From Tetramitus jugosus (Eukaryota; Heterolobosea; Eutetramitea; Acrasida; Vahlkampfiidae): 64,000 nt of DNA. How positions within the stretch are numbered: position 1 is the stretch's first letter; every line of letters begins with the position of its first letter. The translations under genes and the position numbers were made by a program. Shown one piece after another: positions 51,120 through 60,836 of the stretch. The stretch lies in NCBI GenBank assembly GCA_937625935.1, contig OW569375.1:372001-436000 (forward strand). Reading direction: 5' to 3'. The notes below the pieces were generated by a model, which ran no database searches, had not been told where the DNA came from, and worked only from the letters and a program-made list of their open reading frames with translations.

Positions 51120-51970
51120 TTCTTCATCCCAAGAAGAGTGATCGAATTGGACTCACAATAGCCAACCACTTTTTCAATGAAAGTCTTGTCTCTTCCACTC
51201 TCAGACCAACCGAGAGTGTGAATTCCCTTCAAATACAAAAGTCCCCTCTCGGTAATTGATTCTTGATCGCATCCATTCATTTCAAGTCTGTGAATGCCTG
51301 TCAAGTAACGAAATGCATCATCAGTGATATTCTTACACCAACTCATATAGAGTGTGTGAATGCCAGTCAAATGAGGGAAGGCTTCGTCCGTGATTTGTTG
51401 ACAACCACTCATATAGAGAGTGTGAACTCCGGCCAGATGAGAAAATGCCTTGTCTGTGATATTCTCACAACCAATGAGGCAGAGTGTATGAATGCCAGTC
51501 AAATGAGGAGCGGAATTATCGGTGATCCGCCAGCAGTCAGCCATGTAGAGAGTGTGAATGCCAGTCAAGTAAGGAAAAGCACTGTCTGTAACTTGGGCAC
51601 AACCACTCATATCGAGAGTATGGATGCCCTTAATGTGACAAAATGCACGATCTGTGATATTCTTGCAGCCACTCATATCGAGTGTGTGAATACCTTCCAA
51701 AAATTGGAAATGCTCATCCGTAACAGATGGATTCTCAGTCAAGTAAACATTAAACAATGTTCCTCTTCCCACTTGAAACCAGTGGTCAATTTCCTTCTTA
51801 CTCAATGTGTGCTTTAGAGATCTCCTCTTGTTGAACATGAGCGATCGATTGAATTTGAATTCATTGATGCCCCTGCAAGTATAACTCAATTTCAACCATG
51901 AATGAGTGCTACAAAACTCGATTATTCTCGACCAGGCGTCCTTGCAGAGCGCAGAACCAATCTCTGTCAT
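51104..51970 (-). CDS. F-box-like/leucine-rich repeat protein B
   Basis: 288 residues from the ATG at 51970. The first 45 residues (ALCKDAWSRIIEFCSTHSWL, KLSYTCRGINEFKFNRSLMF) look like a degenerate F-box. Then follow about eight tandem 22-residue units of the form GIHTLDMSGCxxITDxAFxHLT, an LRR of the Cys-containing (AMN1/FBXL) type. The last units are degenerate (GIHRLEMNGCDQESITERGL). Proteins of this build act as substrate adaptors for SCF ubiquitin ligases or as scaffolds. Partner unknown. Its 3' end overlaps the duplicated MYB tail, and it is the paralogue of the gene at 52104-53195. Confidence 0.85.
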   Translation of the reverse strand: MTEIGSALCKDAWSRIIEFCSTHSWLKLSYTCRGINEFKFNRSLMFNKRRSLKHTLSKKEIDHWFQVGRGTLFNVYLTENPSVTDEHFQFLEGIHTLDMSGCKNITDRAFCHIKGIHTLDMSGCAQVTDSAFPYLTGIHTLYMADCWRITDNSAPHLTGIHTLCLIGCENITDKAFSHLAGVHTLYMSGCQQITDEAFPHLTGIHTLYMSWCKNITDDAFRYLTGIHRLEMNGCDQESITERGLLYLKGIHTLGWSESGRDKTFIEKVVGYCESNSITLLGMKNYNHT

Positions 51971-52103
51971 TTGTGTGAAACTCTTTTCCAAGTTTCTTGC
52001 TTTTGGAACTTCTCATTGTTTGAATAATTTCCCGCGGTGTTACAATAAAAGAGGCACTTTTACTTTCCCTTCTTAGTGACCGCTCGAGGTTGTGAAAACC
52101 GAG

Positions 52104-53195
52104 CTAAGTTGATCGGAGTTTCATCCCAGCAAGTACAATTGAATTAAACTCGCAATGGGCAACCACCTTTGCTATGAAACGTTTGTCTCGGTTGTTAAAG
52201 AACCAAGTAAGTCTGTGGAGACTCCTCAAATACGATAATACTTTCACTGTGATCGATTGTTGATCACATCCATCAAGATCAAGCGCGTGAAGATCAGTCA
52301 AACGAGCAAATGCTTTATCTGAAATATTCTTGCAGCCAGTCATATTGAGTGTGTGAATGCCACTTATATGAACAAAAGCCTTGTCAGTGATTTGGTGACA
52401 ACCTGTCATATTGAGTGTGTGAATACCACCCAAATGAGAGAATGCACTGTCTGTTATTTGACTGCAATAACTTATATCAAGTGTGTGAATACCGGTCAAG
52501 TAATGAAATGCTTGATCTGTAACTTGCTTACAACTACCAATATCAAGTTCGTGGATTCCGACCAAATGACGGAATGAATGATCTGTTATTTGACTGCAAT
52601 TACTCATATTCAATGTATGAATGCCGGTCAAGAATTGAAGGGCTTGATCCGTGATCTGACTACAACCATCCATATCAAGTGTGTGAATACCTGTCAGATA
52701 GGGAAATGCCTTGTCCGTAATCCGAAAGCACTTTCGCATATAGAGTGAATGAATGCCCACCAAATTTGTAAACGCGTTGTCAGTGATATCCTCGCAAAAA
52801 GACATAGAGAGTGTATGAATGCCCTTCAAGTTCTTAAATGCTTGATCTGTGACTCGTGCACAATGATTCATACTCAGTTTATGAATGCCCTCCAAAAACT
52901 GAAAATGCCCATCCAACACTTTTGTGTTTCCGTTCAAGTGAACATTGAACAGTGTTCCTCTTGCCAATTGAAACCCTTGCTCAATCTCGATTTCTCCCAA
53001 AGTTCGAATGAGTGTTCTTCTCTTATTACGCATGAACAATCGATTGAATTTACACTGATTAATTCCTTTGCAAGTGTAACTCAGTTGTAACCATTCTCGA
53101 GTGTCACAAAACTCAATAATGTTCGACCATGTGTCCTTGCAAAGTGCAGAACAAATGTCCACCGTGGATTCATGCACATGACCATGTCGTTGCAT
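52104..53195 (-). CDS. F-box-like/leucine-rich repeat protein A
   Basis: 363 residues. The N-terminal F-box-like region (ALCKDTWSNIIEFCDTREWL, QLSYTCKGINQCKFNRLF) is nearly the same as in protein B. It is followed by nine clear 22-residue LRR units (GIHTLDMDGCSQITDQALQF and similar) and two degenerate ones, so protein A has about three units more than B. The repeats are far more alike than in ordinary LRR proteins, also at DNA level (66-nt period). That suggests recent unit duplication or gene conversion. Both genes lie in the same direction, 133 bases apart. The ATG at 53195 has no in-frame competitor nearby. Confidence 0.87.
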   Translation of the reverse strand: MQRHGHVHESTVDICSALCKDTWSNIIEFCDTREWLQLSYTCKGINQCKFNRLFMRNKRRTLIRTLGEIEIEQGFQLARGTLFNVHLNGNTKVLDGHFQFLEGIHKLSMNHCARVTDQAFKNLKGIHTLSMSFCEDITDNAFTNLVGIHSLYMRKCFRITDKAFPYLTGIHTLDMDGCSQITDQALQFLTGIHTLNMSNCSQITDHSFRHLVGIHELDIGSCKQVTDQAFHYLTGIHTLDISYCSQITDSAFSHLGGIHTLNMTGCHQITDKAFVHISGIHTLNMTGCKNISDKAFARLTDLHALDLDGCDQQSITVKVLSYLRSLHRLTWFFNNRDKRFIAKVVAHCEFNSIVLAGMKLRST

Positions 53196-53243
53196 TGTTC
53201 TCTTTATTTTGTTGTTCTACTTTCAAAGAACACAGATCGGACT

Positions 53244-54578
53244 TTATCCTGACCCGAAGGTTTTTTGATCGAAACTGAAGGCAGCAATTAAATCATGGGG
53301 AACCTGGTGACCCATATTGTAGGTATCCTTTGTTGATAAGTCTGCACACCAACGATACTTGAAGTACGAAACTAATTGTTGGCCCTCTGAAAATACCTCG
53401 AGTGGCAGCCTGCACTTCAAATAGGTGTTGTGTGACTTGTTCTGTTCGAACAACTCATCACTCGATTGACTCACAGGTGATATCCTTCCATGAGAACTCA
53501 CCCAAGCCTCATAACCAATGAGCAGATCTTTTTTCGAGTCACATGTCTCTTCTTTGATTAGTGCATGAATCTCCCTCACGAGATCAAACAACCAGAGCAT
53601 ACTCTCCTCTGCGAATCCATCACGCCATATTTCATTGTCCGTGTCGACAACATTTGCAGCCAAATGAAGTAAGTCCAGTTGGGAGTAACTGGCTTCGAAC
53701 TCTGCTTGCCATAATTTGAAATCTTCAAACACCCACTTATGACCCTGAAAGCAATGGATCACTTCATGAAACAGAGTGATCACTCGGAACTCATAGTCTC
53801 TGAACAGTCGTCGCGAACCTACCTTGTGAGATGTCCTCACCTCTTTCCAATACTTCCAATGTTCGTCAGTGAACAAATTGGCATCGGGAAACAGGACTAC
53901 TCCACTAGAGCTTGCTGAGTAGTTCCACTGATGTTCTGCTGTAAACTCTAAATTCTCATCATCTGGTTCTATGTGGAGCTTTTCACCATGTACCACCTTC
54001 TTTGTGTCGAGTACATACCCTGTTTGTTCTTGCACAAACGACAATACCTTTATGGCGGAATTAAGGACCTCCACATTCAATCTCTCATAATCGAACACAT
54101 TCGTGTGCTGCAGTTTTGCTTCAATTATTTCAATGAGCCACAATCGATCTTCTTCGTCCAAGCATTCACCGCCATTGGTTATCGTACTCGCATCACCACC
54201 ATACTCTTTTGTCTCCATAGAAATGCTATGCCGGATGAATACAACGACACCCTTTTCCTTCTCCTTGTTGCCGCTTGCTAACTCCGCAGATTTTCTCCCT
54301 TCCAACAACAATGATACCTCATTCCATTCCAGTATGAGATCAAAGAGCAAAAGATCCTTCTGAAGGGCATGACTGGCCTTCTTGAGAAACCTGACAAAGA
54401 ATGCATGGTGACGTCGACCAAGTGACGACACAGGCTTGTCCTCAAACAAGGTGTGATCGTTCAAGTGATCCAGAAGTGAAAGAAGTCTAGAAGCAGCTCT
54501 GGCACTCAACTCTTGATGAATTACATTGCTCCAATGTTTTCTCCTGTCCACCACCAGACCATGGTCATTGTTCATCAT
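53244..54578 (-). CDS. Hypothetical protein with an HExxH (zincin-like) motif
   Basis: Single exon, 444 residues. At residues 271-275 the sequence ITLFHEVIHCFQGH contains His-Glu-x-x-His, the zinc-binding motif of metallopeptidases. The flanking hydrophobics (ITLF before, CF after) fit an active-site helix. A third ligand could be a Glu in WQAEFEASY about 20 residues on, as in gluzincins; inference. The N-terminal 240 residues are helical and charged. I recognise no family, no signal peptide and no membrane segment. Either a new intracellular protease or a chance motif is possible. Its 5' end is copied in the relic at 50196. Confidence 0.7.
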   Translation of the reverse strand: MMNNDHGLVVDRRKHWSNVIHQELSARAASRLLSLLDHLNDHTLFEDKPVSSLGRRHHAFFVRFLKKASHALQKDLLLFDLILEWNEVSLLLEGRKSAELASGNKEKEKGVVVFIRHSISMETKEYGGDASTITNGGECLDEEDRLWLIEIIEAKLQHTNVFDYERLNVEVLNSAIKVLSFVQEQTGYVLDTKKVVHGEKLHIEPDDENLEFTAEHQWNYSASSSGVVLFPDANLFTDEHWKYWKEVRTSHKVGSRRLFRDYEFRVITLFHEVIHCFQGHKWVFEDFKLWQAEFEASYSQLDLLHLAANVVDTDNEIWRDGFAEESMLWLFDLVREIHALIKEETCDSKKDLLIGYEAWVSSHGRISPVSQSSDELFEQNKSHNTYLKCRLPLEVFSEGQQLVSYFKYRWCADLSTKDTYNMGHQVPHDLIAAFSFDQKTFGSG

Positions 54579-55228
54579 GATCAGCAGAAACAGCTTTTAC
54601 GCAGAAAGAAAAGCAGAATGAAATGTTCTGATGGATCCTCCAAAAATACCTTTCCTCCAAAGATGAATGTGATGGTTCAACCCAACCAGAACAAGATTGC
54701 TTGAACAACATTCTGCTCAAGCAAGAAGAACAACATTCTGTGAGATTTCGAGGTGCGTGCGGCAAATTATGAGGAAATTTTAGCACAGACCGGAGCGCCA
54801 CTCTTAGACTTTGCGATTTTGCCTGCCACTACCCATACGAGAAAAAAAACACAAACACCAAAAAAACCTTCATATCATTATCACGATACAAAACGATACA
54901 CACACACATAGAGAGAACATAAAAACACTCAACCCTTCCAACAACAAACTACCAACCCCTCTTTGATTGATCAAAAAAAAACATACACTTTTTTTTCCCG
55001 CCCAAAATCAATCAAATTTTTTTTACACCCTCTAGAGCTTTTCTTCTCAACAACTCACCACTACCACACTTTTAGAGAGAGAACAATACAAAATATTTGT
55101 TCAAACAAGTATTATCATTAACGAACACAGAGACACACACGACACTTGCACTCAACAGTTTCATATATAAACTACGCACGTACACAAAGATCAACAACAA
55201 CAACAACAACAACAAGAAACTAGAAAAA
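54579..55228. other. Intergenic region upstream of eIF4E
   Basis: 650 bases, A/T rich with poly-A and poly-T tracts. A TTTCCCGCCC site lies at 54991-55007. The last 130 bases form a CAACAACAAC-type leader. A short plus-strand frame that overlaps the previous gene start is a shadow. Confidence 0.5.
54991..55007 (+). promoter_or_regulatory. E2F-like site upstream of eIF4E
   Basis: TTTTTTCCCGCCCAAAA includes TTTCCCGC. It lies about 220 bases upstream of the eIF4E ATG, in a T-rich setting. Confidence 0.3.
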
Positions 55229-56094
55229 ATGTCCACCACAACAGCTGAAACTAACAACAACGAGAACACTATCGCCACTACTGCTACTGAGGCACAAGAA
55301 GTTCAAGACTCTCCACGTTCAACTAAATCAGTTATTCAACATCCATTGGAGCACACATGGGCACTGTGGTTCCACAATCCTTCACAAAAGACAAATGCTG
55401 CCAATTTTTTCATGAATTTGAATCAAGTGTATGCTGTTTCAACCATTGAACAATTCTGGGGTTTGTATAACCATGTGATGACTCCAAGTAAGCTTGGTAT
55501 GGGTTGTACCTACTATTTGGTATGTGTCAATGCTAGATTGTGATTATGTTGCTTTTTTTCTGCTGTTTGAATGCTTTTTTTTGCAACTCCAATTTTGTTC
55601 AATACTAACACACACATTCACTCGCATCCATTCTTATTCTATTTTCTCCATGATACTACTACTATACTCAGTTCAGACAAGGTGTTCAACCAAAGTGGGA
55701 AGATGAAAACTGTGTTGGTGGAGGTGAATGGTTGCTTCCATTGGACACAAAGGGCATCAAACCAGATCAAGCCAAACAATTGATGGATCAATATTGGTTG
55801 AATGCTATGCTTGCATGCATTTCTGGTGATGCATTTGGTGAGTATGAAGAGTACATTTGTGGTGTTGCAGCCATGATTAGAAAACAACCAAGGATAAGTC
55901 TGTGGATCCGTAAGACACCTGATGACAAGACTATTTTGGCCATTGGCGAAATATTTAGAAATGTGGTTCTCTTGTTGGATGCTGACTTGAGTGACGAAGA
56001 AAAGAGACAAGCTTCCATGTTCAAGGTTCAATTCAAATCATTTGCTGATCAAATGAAATTCATCAGAGATCCAAGATTCCAAATTCCAAAGTAA
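55229..56094 (+). CDS. eIF4E: Translation initiation factor eIF4E (cap-binding protein), two exons
   Basis: Exons 55229-55519 and 55672-56094, joined in phase 0 over a 152-nt GTATGT...CAG intron, give 237 residues. Residues 1-40 are Thr/Asn/Glu rich. The core begins HPLEHTWALWFHNPSQK and TIEQFWGLYNHVMTPS (cap-stacking Trp). It continues across the join with YYLFRQGVQPKWEDENCVGG (second cap Trp and the Glu that reads guanine), GGEWLLP and ISLWIRKT. eIF4E binds the 7-methylguanosine cap of mRNA and brings in eIF4G. The regular, strongly biased codon use suggests high expression. A CAACAACAAC leader precedes the ATG. Confidence 0.96.
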
Positions 56095-56777
56095 GATCAA
56101 CAAGCCCTTGATTTTACTGTTGTCAAGTGTGTGGGTAATGCGTGATTTTTCACAGTCATGAGCACTTGATAATGATGATCACTTAATGGTGTGATGAATG
56201 TAGTCGTCATCAAATAGAGTCGTAGGAGGTGGTGATGGTGGTGTGATGGTGGTGATGATGAGTATGGTGTGAAATGCGTGTGTGTTTGTGCGGTGTTGTT
56301 GATCCGTCCATGGAGTACATGATTATCTCACACAGTTGGCATGTCTGTTGCAATTATTGAACCTAAAATGCAAGACTCTCCTCTGTGTGTATAGTCATCA
56401 TTATCGTCATGATGTGATCTTGCCTCTATTTGTTAACCAATGCCCACTCACTCAGTCACGCATCCATCCACTCCTCTCACATTATCACACTTGCTGCTTT
56501 GGGTGAGAAACAGTGATGACCTATTCTATTTTCACTGTTTCTACCTCAGAATCACTTCCATTACTTGATCAGTACTGGACCATTCATTACCCACACCGTT
56601 TCGCAAGAAGCTTTTTACTCATTCCCAACAATCATTATTAGAAATACAACAACAACGAAAACATCAAAGAAAAAAACATCAATAAAACCGAACCAAAACC
56701 ACAACATTCAAAGTGCATCCTTCACTTTTCTCCAACCAACAAAAAACACCGCAACAGCAAATACCAAGTGAACTACA
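56095..56777. other. Intergenic region with GGTGATG-rich repeats
   Basis: 683 bases between eIF4E and the methyltransferase. Bases about 56225-56300 are GGTGATG/GTG-rich simple repeat (GTGGTGATGGTGGTG and similar). The rest has scattered AT-rich sequence and a long A/C-rich leader from about 56600. No ORF stands out. Confidence 0.5.
56227..56285. repeat. GGT/GAT simple-sequence tract
   Basis: Imperfect GGTGGTGATGG repeats, then TGTGTGTTTGTG. Non-coding as far as can be seen. Confidence 0.7.
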
Positions 56778-57950
56778 ATGGGAGAAGAACAAGATCAAGA
56801 AGTGAACGTCTCCTCTCCATTGCCAACCACCACCACAACTTCATCATCTACCGATGTTGATCATCAATCAAACAATACCAATGACAATAACAACAATCCA
56901 ACAACCACAATAATCACAACAACAAATGAAGGCGAACAAGATGAAAAAAGATACTCCAAATACCTTCAAAACTTTTTCCCATACCTCACATCAAAGATCC
57001 AATACGACTCTGAAGATGCACTCTCCTATCTCACACCATGGAAGGACGCCATAGAAGTAGCAGACGAAATCAACAAAATTTGTCGCATGCACACTGGTCA
57101 ATACCCCAATCATATCATTGATGGCACGGGTGGACTCGGTGGAAACACTCTTGGCTTTCTCAACTATTTTTGGAATCATCGATTAAGTGGAAAACGTGTG
57201 ACAATGATTGAGATGAACAAGCAGAGGTATCCCATGTCACTCAACAATGTGAAACTGTTTATTGATGATCATAGAGCAAACCAAGAACAACACAGTAGAA
57301 GTGGTAGAAGTAGTGGTAGTTATGATGATGCAGTATCATTTCAGTCATTTAATGAAAATTTTGTGTCGTGGTGGAGACGAGAAGGCTCTAGAAAGTACAA
57401 CAATTTTGCAACGTTGGTGTTCATGGATCCTCCATGGGGAGGACAAGATTACAAGCAACATGAAACGATTCATGACTTGTATTTGGATGATGAACAATCA
57501 ACAACAGTCAATGATGATGATGATGATGATGATAAGGTCAATAAGAATGCAAGTGAAAATGATGAAGGTGAAAAAAAGACGAAACAAATTTCAATCAAGG
57601 ACTTGGTCATGGAGATTTTGTCGAGTGGTGTCATGGGTGTTGTTCTCAAGGTGCCTCACAATTACAGAGATCGTACTCTAACGGAACATGACTCTCGCAT
57701 GAGATTGAGGTGCTATGTCATGAAAAAGGTCAAGTACATCATTATGTTTGCACCTGGTAGTGGTGGGAGTGGTGGTGGCAGTCGCAGTAACAAGCCAGCT
57801 CCCTCTGTTGGTGATAGAAGTCGGTCAACAGCGAGAGATCAAGGAAGGTATGAATCGAGTAGAGATGGTGGTAGCTATGGAGGTCGATCCGATAGATCTT
57901 CTTCGTCGTACAGAGAAAGTCGTCATCATCCATACACTCGCCGAAATTAA
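56778..57950 (+). CDS. TGS1: TGS1-like RNA cap guanine-N2 methyltransferase
   Basis: Single exon, 390 residues. After a Thr/Asn/Ser N-terminal stretch (residues 1-55) comes the methyltransferase core. IIDGTGGLGGNTLGFL (about 112-127) is the SAM-binding motif I and corresponds to VVDAFCGVGGNTIQFA of TGS1. VTMIEMNKQRY is motif II. VFMDPPWGGQDY (DPPWGG at 217-222) is motif IV of the TGS1 family, where the Trp stacks on the cap. A long Asp-rich insert (about 245-280) follows. The tail is Gly/Ser/Arg rich (RG and RS repeats), fitting RNA binding. TGS1 makes the trimethylguanosine cap of snRNA and snoRNA in nucleus or nucleolus. Confidence 0.85.
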   Translation: MGEEQDQEVNVSSPLPTTTTTSSSTDVDHQSNNTNDNNNNPTTTIITTTNEGEQDEKRYSKYLQNFFPYLTSKIQYDSEDALSYLTPWKDAIEVADEINKICRMHTGQYPNHIIDGTGGLGGNTLGFLNYFWNHRLSGKRVTMIEMNKQRYPMSLNNVKLFIDDHRANQEQHSRSGRSSGSYDDAVSFQSFNENFVSWWRREGSRKYNNFATLVFMDPPWGGQDYKQHETIHDLYLDDEQSTTVNDDDDDDDKVNKNASENDEGEKKTKQISIKDLVMEILSSGVMGVVLKVPHNYRDRTLTEHDSRMRLRCYVMKKVKYIIMFAPGSGGSGGGSRSNKPAPSVGDRSRSTARDQGRYESSRDGGSYGGRSDRSSSSYRESRHHPYTRRN

Positions 57951-58308
57951 AACATGTTCTTAAACGAAATGGTGGTACTTCACTTTGCCACCTCACTCAC
58001 TGTAAATTCCTCGTCGTCACGCCCACTCATTCGACTGGTTTACAATGAACTATACCTTCAGGTTACTCAAAGGACTTCAGCCTGGACCTGTCTAAGCCAG
58101 TCCAGCATGAATCATTCAGACATTAGCACGTCAGAGACCGGGCTGAAAATCGATGGCGGAGAAATTGATTACCTCGCCTTGGAAGGCAGCGAAGATTCTA
58201 CGCGGGCACATCATCCAACAGAAAAGCTTTTCTCTCACAACATCCCAAACAACCACAAACAAATATTCATATCACCCACCATAGTATCATTCTTATTTTT
58301 TTGTGACC
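57951..58308. other. Intergenic region
   Basis: 358 bases between the methyltransferase and Rab32. Only shadow frames are seen. The second half is leader-like (A/C-rich). Confidence 0.45.
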
Positions 58309-59186
58309 ATGGCCACCCAACAACAACAACAAGCTAAACCAACTGCTGAATACCTGTACAAAATCCTTGTCGTTGGTGATATAGGTACTGGAAAAACGAG
58401 TATCATCAAACGTTATGTTCACAACATTTTCTCTGGTAGTTACAAATCCACTGTATGTCATCAAACTTGTGTTTTTTCAACATTTTCAAATTTGTAAGCT
58501 TTTGAGTGTCTACTGACAAAAATTAAAAATATGATGATTTATTGACCTATCCATTTCTATACAGATTGGTGTTGATTTTGCACTCAAAGTTCTTCAATGG
58601 GACAATCAAACTGTGATTCGATTGCAATTGTGGGATATTGCTGTATGTATTCATCATTTCTCATCATCTCTCATCTCTCATCGTTCACACTGTTTTCTCA
58701 TGTTCGCTCTTGATGACTCACACACATACACAAACAACACAATAACAGGGACAAGAGAGATTCGGTAACATGACAAGAGTGTATTATAAGGAAGCTGTGG
58801 GTGCGTTGGTAGTGTTTGACATTACTCGTCCACCAACATTTGACGCTGTTTTGAAATGGAAGAGCGATATTGAACACAAGGTATTCCTGCCTGATGAGAG
58901 ACCTATTCCTTGTGTCCTATTGGCCAACAAGTGTGACTTGGCCAATGCAATCAACAAGTCTCAAGAAGAGATGAACAGTTATTGTGCAGAGAGTGGATTT
59001 GCTGGTTGGTTCGAAACGAGTGCCAAAGATTGCAAGAACATTGAAGAAGCAGTCAAATTTTTAGTGGAGAAGATTTTGGAGAATCATGTGGAGATGAATC
59101 AAGCAAACAATAGTGATGCTTTGAATTTGAATGATGTGCAACAAAATTCATCTGCTGAGAAGCCAAAGGGTGGATGCTGTGGTTAA
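58309..59186 (+). CDS. RAB32: Rab32-family small GTPase, three exons
   Basis: Exons 58309-58452, 58565-58642 and 58749-59186 (introns 112 and 106 nt, GTATGT donors) give 219 residues. Motifs: P-loop GDIGTGKTSIIKRYVH, switch I/effector IGVDFALKVL, switch II IAGQERFGNMTRVYYKEAVG, and the guanine-specificity motifs LLANKCDL and TSAKD. It ends KGGCCG, a double-Cys prenylation site. The Ala before GQE (IAGQE rather than TAGQE) and the strong match from WDIAGQERFGN through VFDITRP, LKWKSD and GFAGWFETSAKD mark the Rab32/38 branch. Rab32 acts on lysosome-related organelles, mitochondria-ER contacts and phagosomes. The bulk of the G domain lies in exon 3. Confidence 0.95.
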
Positions 59187-59406
59187 GTATGACCATCATC
59201 AATTATCATCAACCTCTCCACTCTCATTTGTGTTATGATCCCAACGATGATAACAACAATAATCATCATATAATTATTTTGTGCAATAAAACAAAGCAAC
59301 TAATTTTGTAGCTGTGATTGTTACTGTATGTGCACAGGCAGAGACTTGGAGAAGAATGGTGCTTTTCCGTATTGTTTACATGCTTTGATTTTTACTTGTG
59401 GATAAT

Positions 59407-60699
59407 TTACTTGGTCACTCTGTACTTCTTGACTTGGTCCAAAAGCTTGCGTGCTTCAGCATTGTTCTTGAAGTGATCTCTGACTGGTTGCAAGATACCG
59501 TTCAGTGCCTTGGCAAGAGATGGCTTGACATCACCTGGATGCAATGCACCACTCTTAAAGTCCTCTTCGAATGTTTCATATTCTTCGTACAACTTGTTTC
59601 CACCATTCTTCTCTGATCGCTCGACTTCAAACTTGCCGTTTCTTGGGAAGATAATGTACTTGACGTATTCAACAACAGGGTTTCCATCAATCACCTTCTC
59701 TGGACAGAATGCACTCTTAATCTTGGAGTTGACTTCAGTTTCACTGTCTTCCATGAAAATGGCAGATCTTGGATCAGACTTGGACATCTTCTCACCAGTC
59801 AAACCGAGAAGCATGTGATGAGAGAGAATCACAGGCTTAAACTTGCGCTTTGGCTCAGACTTGTCGCAGTATTCTCTAGCGAGAACGTTAACCTTTCTCT
59901 GATCCATACCCAATTGGCAAATATCGGCCTTCAAGAAGAAGATATCAGCACATTGCATACATGGATAAAAGATTTGAGCAGCACTGAGGTCATCCTTCTC
60001 TGATCTGCCCATAATTTGAGAACATCTCAAAATTCTGGCCAAATTGTTCTTTCTGGCAATGTCCAGAACAAGCATCCAGTACTCATTTGGCTTCTCATTG
60101 ATAATTTGACTGCTCCAGACAAATTCAACATTGTCAAGGTTCATTCCAGCACTCTTCCACACTTCAATCATGTATTTTCCAACAGTTTGAATCTTCTTCA
60201 AGTCTCCACCCATCTTGTTGTTCATCAGAGCGAACCAATCAGCAACCAAAAAGATGAATTTGCAACCAGAATCAGTCAACTTGTTGACATTGATTGCCTT
60301 CATGATACCTTGAGCAATGTGAACTCTGCCTGATGGCTCAAATCCATCATAGCAAACGGGTTGTGGCTTCTTGCTGACCAATAGTCTCAATTCTTCTTCT
60401 TGGATGCACTCTTCACCGACAGACAACATTTGCTTGACTCTTGCTTCATCAGCTTCACTCAATTCAATAGCACTGTGTTGATTTTTTGTTGTGTGTGTGA
60501 GAAACTGACAAAATATTCATTCATGCAAAAGCTAAGCACAAAAAAAAAATATCTCAATGAAAATAATTTACCTCTTTTCAAGCTTTTTGGCACCTTCTTC
60601 ATCGTTGGCGATTGGTTGTTCTTGAACAATTTGTTCAGCAACAGTTGTTGCTTGTGGTTGTTGTTCCTCTTGTTGTGTTGGTTGTTGCGTGTCAGACAT
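59407..60699 (-). CDS. YARS: Tyrosyl-tRNA synthetase, cytosolic, two exons
   Basis: Exon 1 is 60699-60572 and exon 2 is 60472-59407 (99-nt intron, phase 2), giving 397 residues. Exon 1 encodes a Gln/Thr/Glu-rich leader that looks too polar to be a targeting peptide, so cytosolic location is likely. Exon 2 carries CYDGFEPSGRVHIAQGIMKA (HIGH-type motif), WFALMNNKMGGD, LDIARKNNLARILRCSQIMG, LGMDQRKVNVLARE, LSHHMLLGLTGEKMSKSDP (KMSKS) and the C-terminal ALNGILQPVRDHFKNN. That combination is the eukaryotic/archaeal TyrRS type. The enzyme charges tRNA-Tyr. It lies upstream, in the same direction, of nothing obvious; its stop faces the Rab32 stop 220 bases away. Confidence 0.95.
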
Positions 60700-60836
60700 G
60701 TTTGTTTTCGCTTTTTTTGTTGTTGGGTTGTTGAGAGAGCTGGAAGATTTCCTGTGAATCGGGGAATATGCAGGTGCACTTTACAAAATGAATAGTCGTA
60801 GATCTTTTATGCAGTGGTTGGATGTCACGCATAGAC

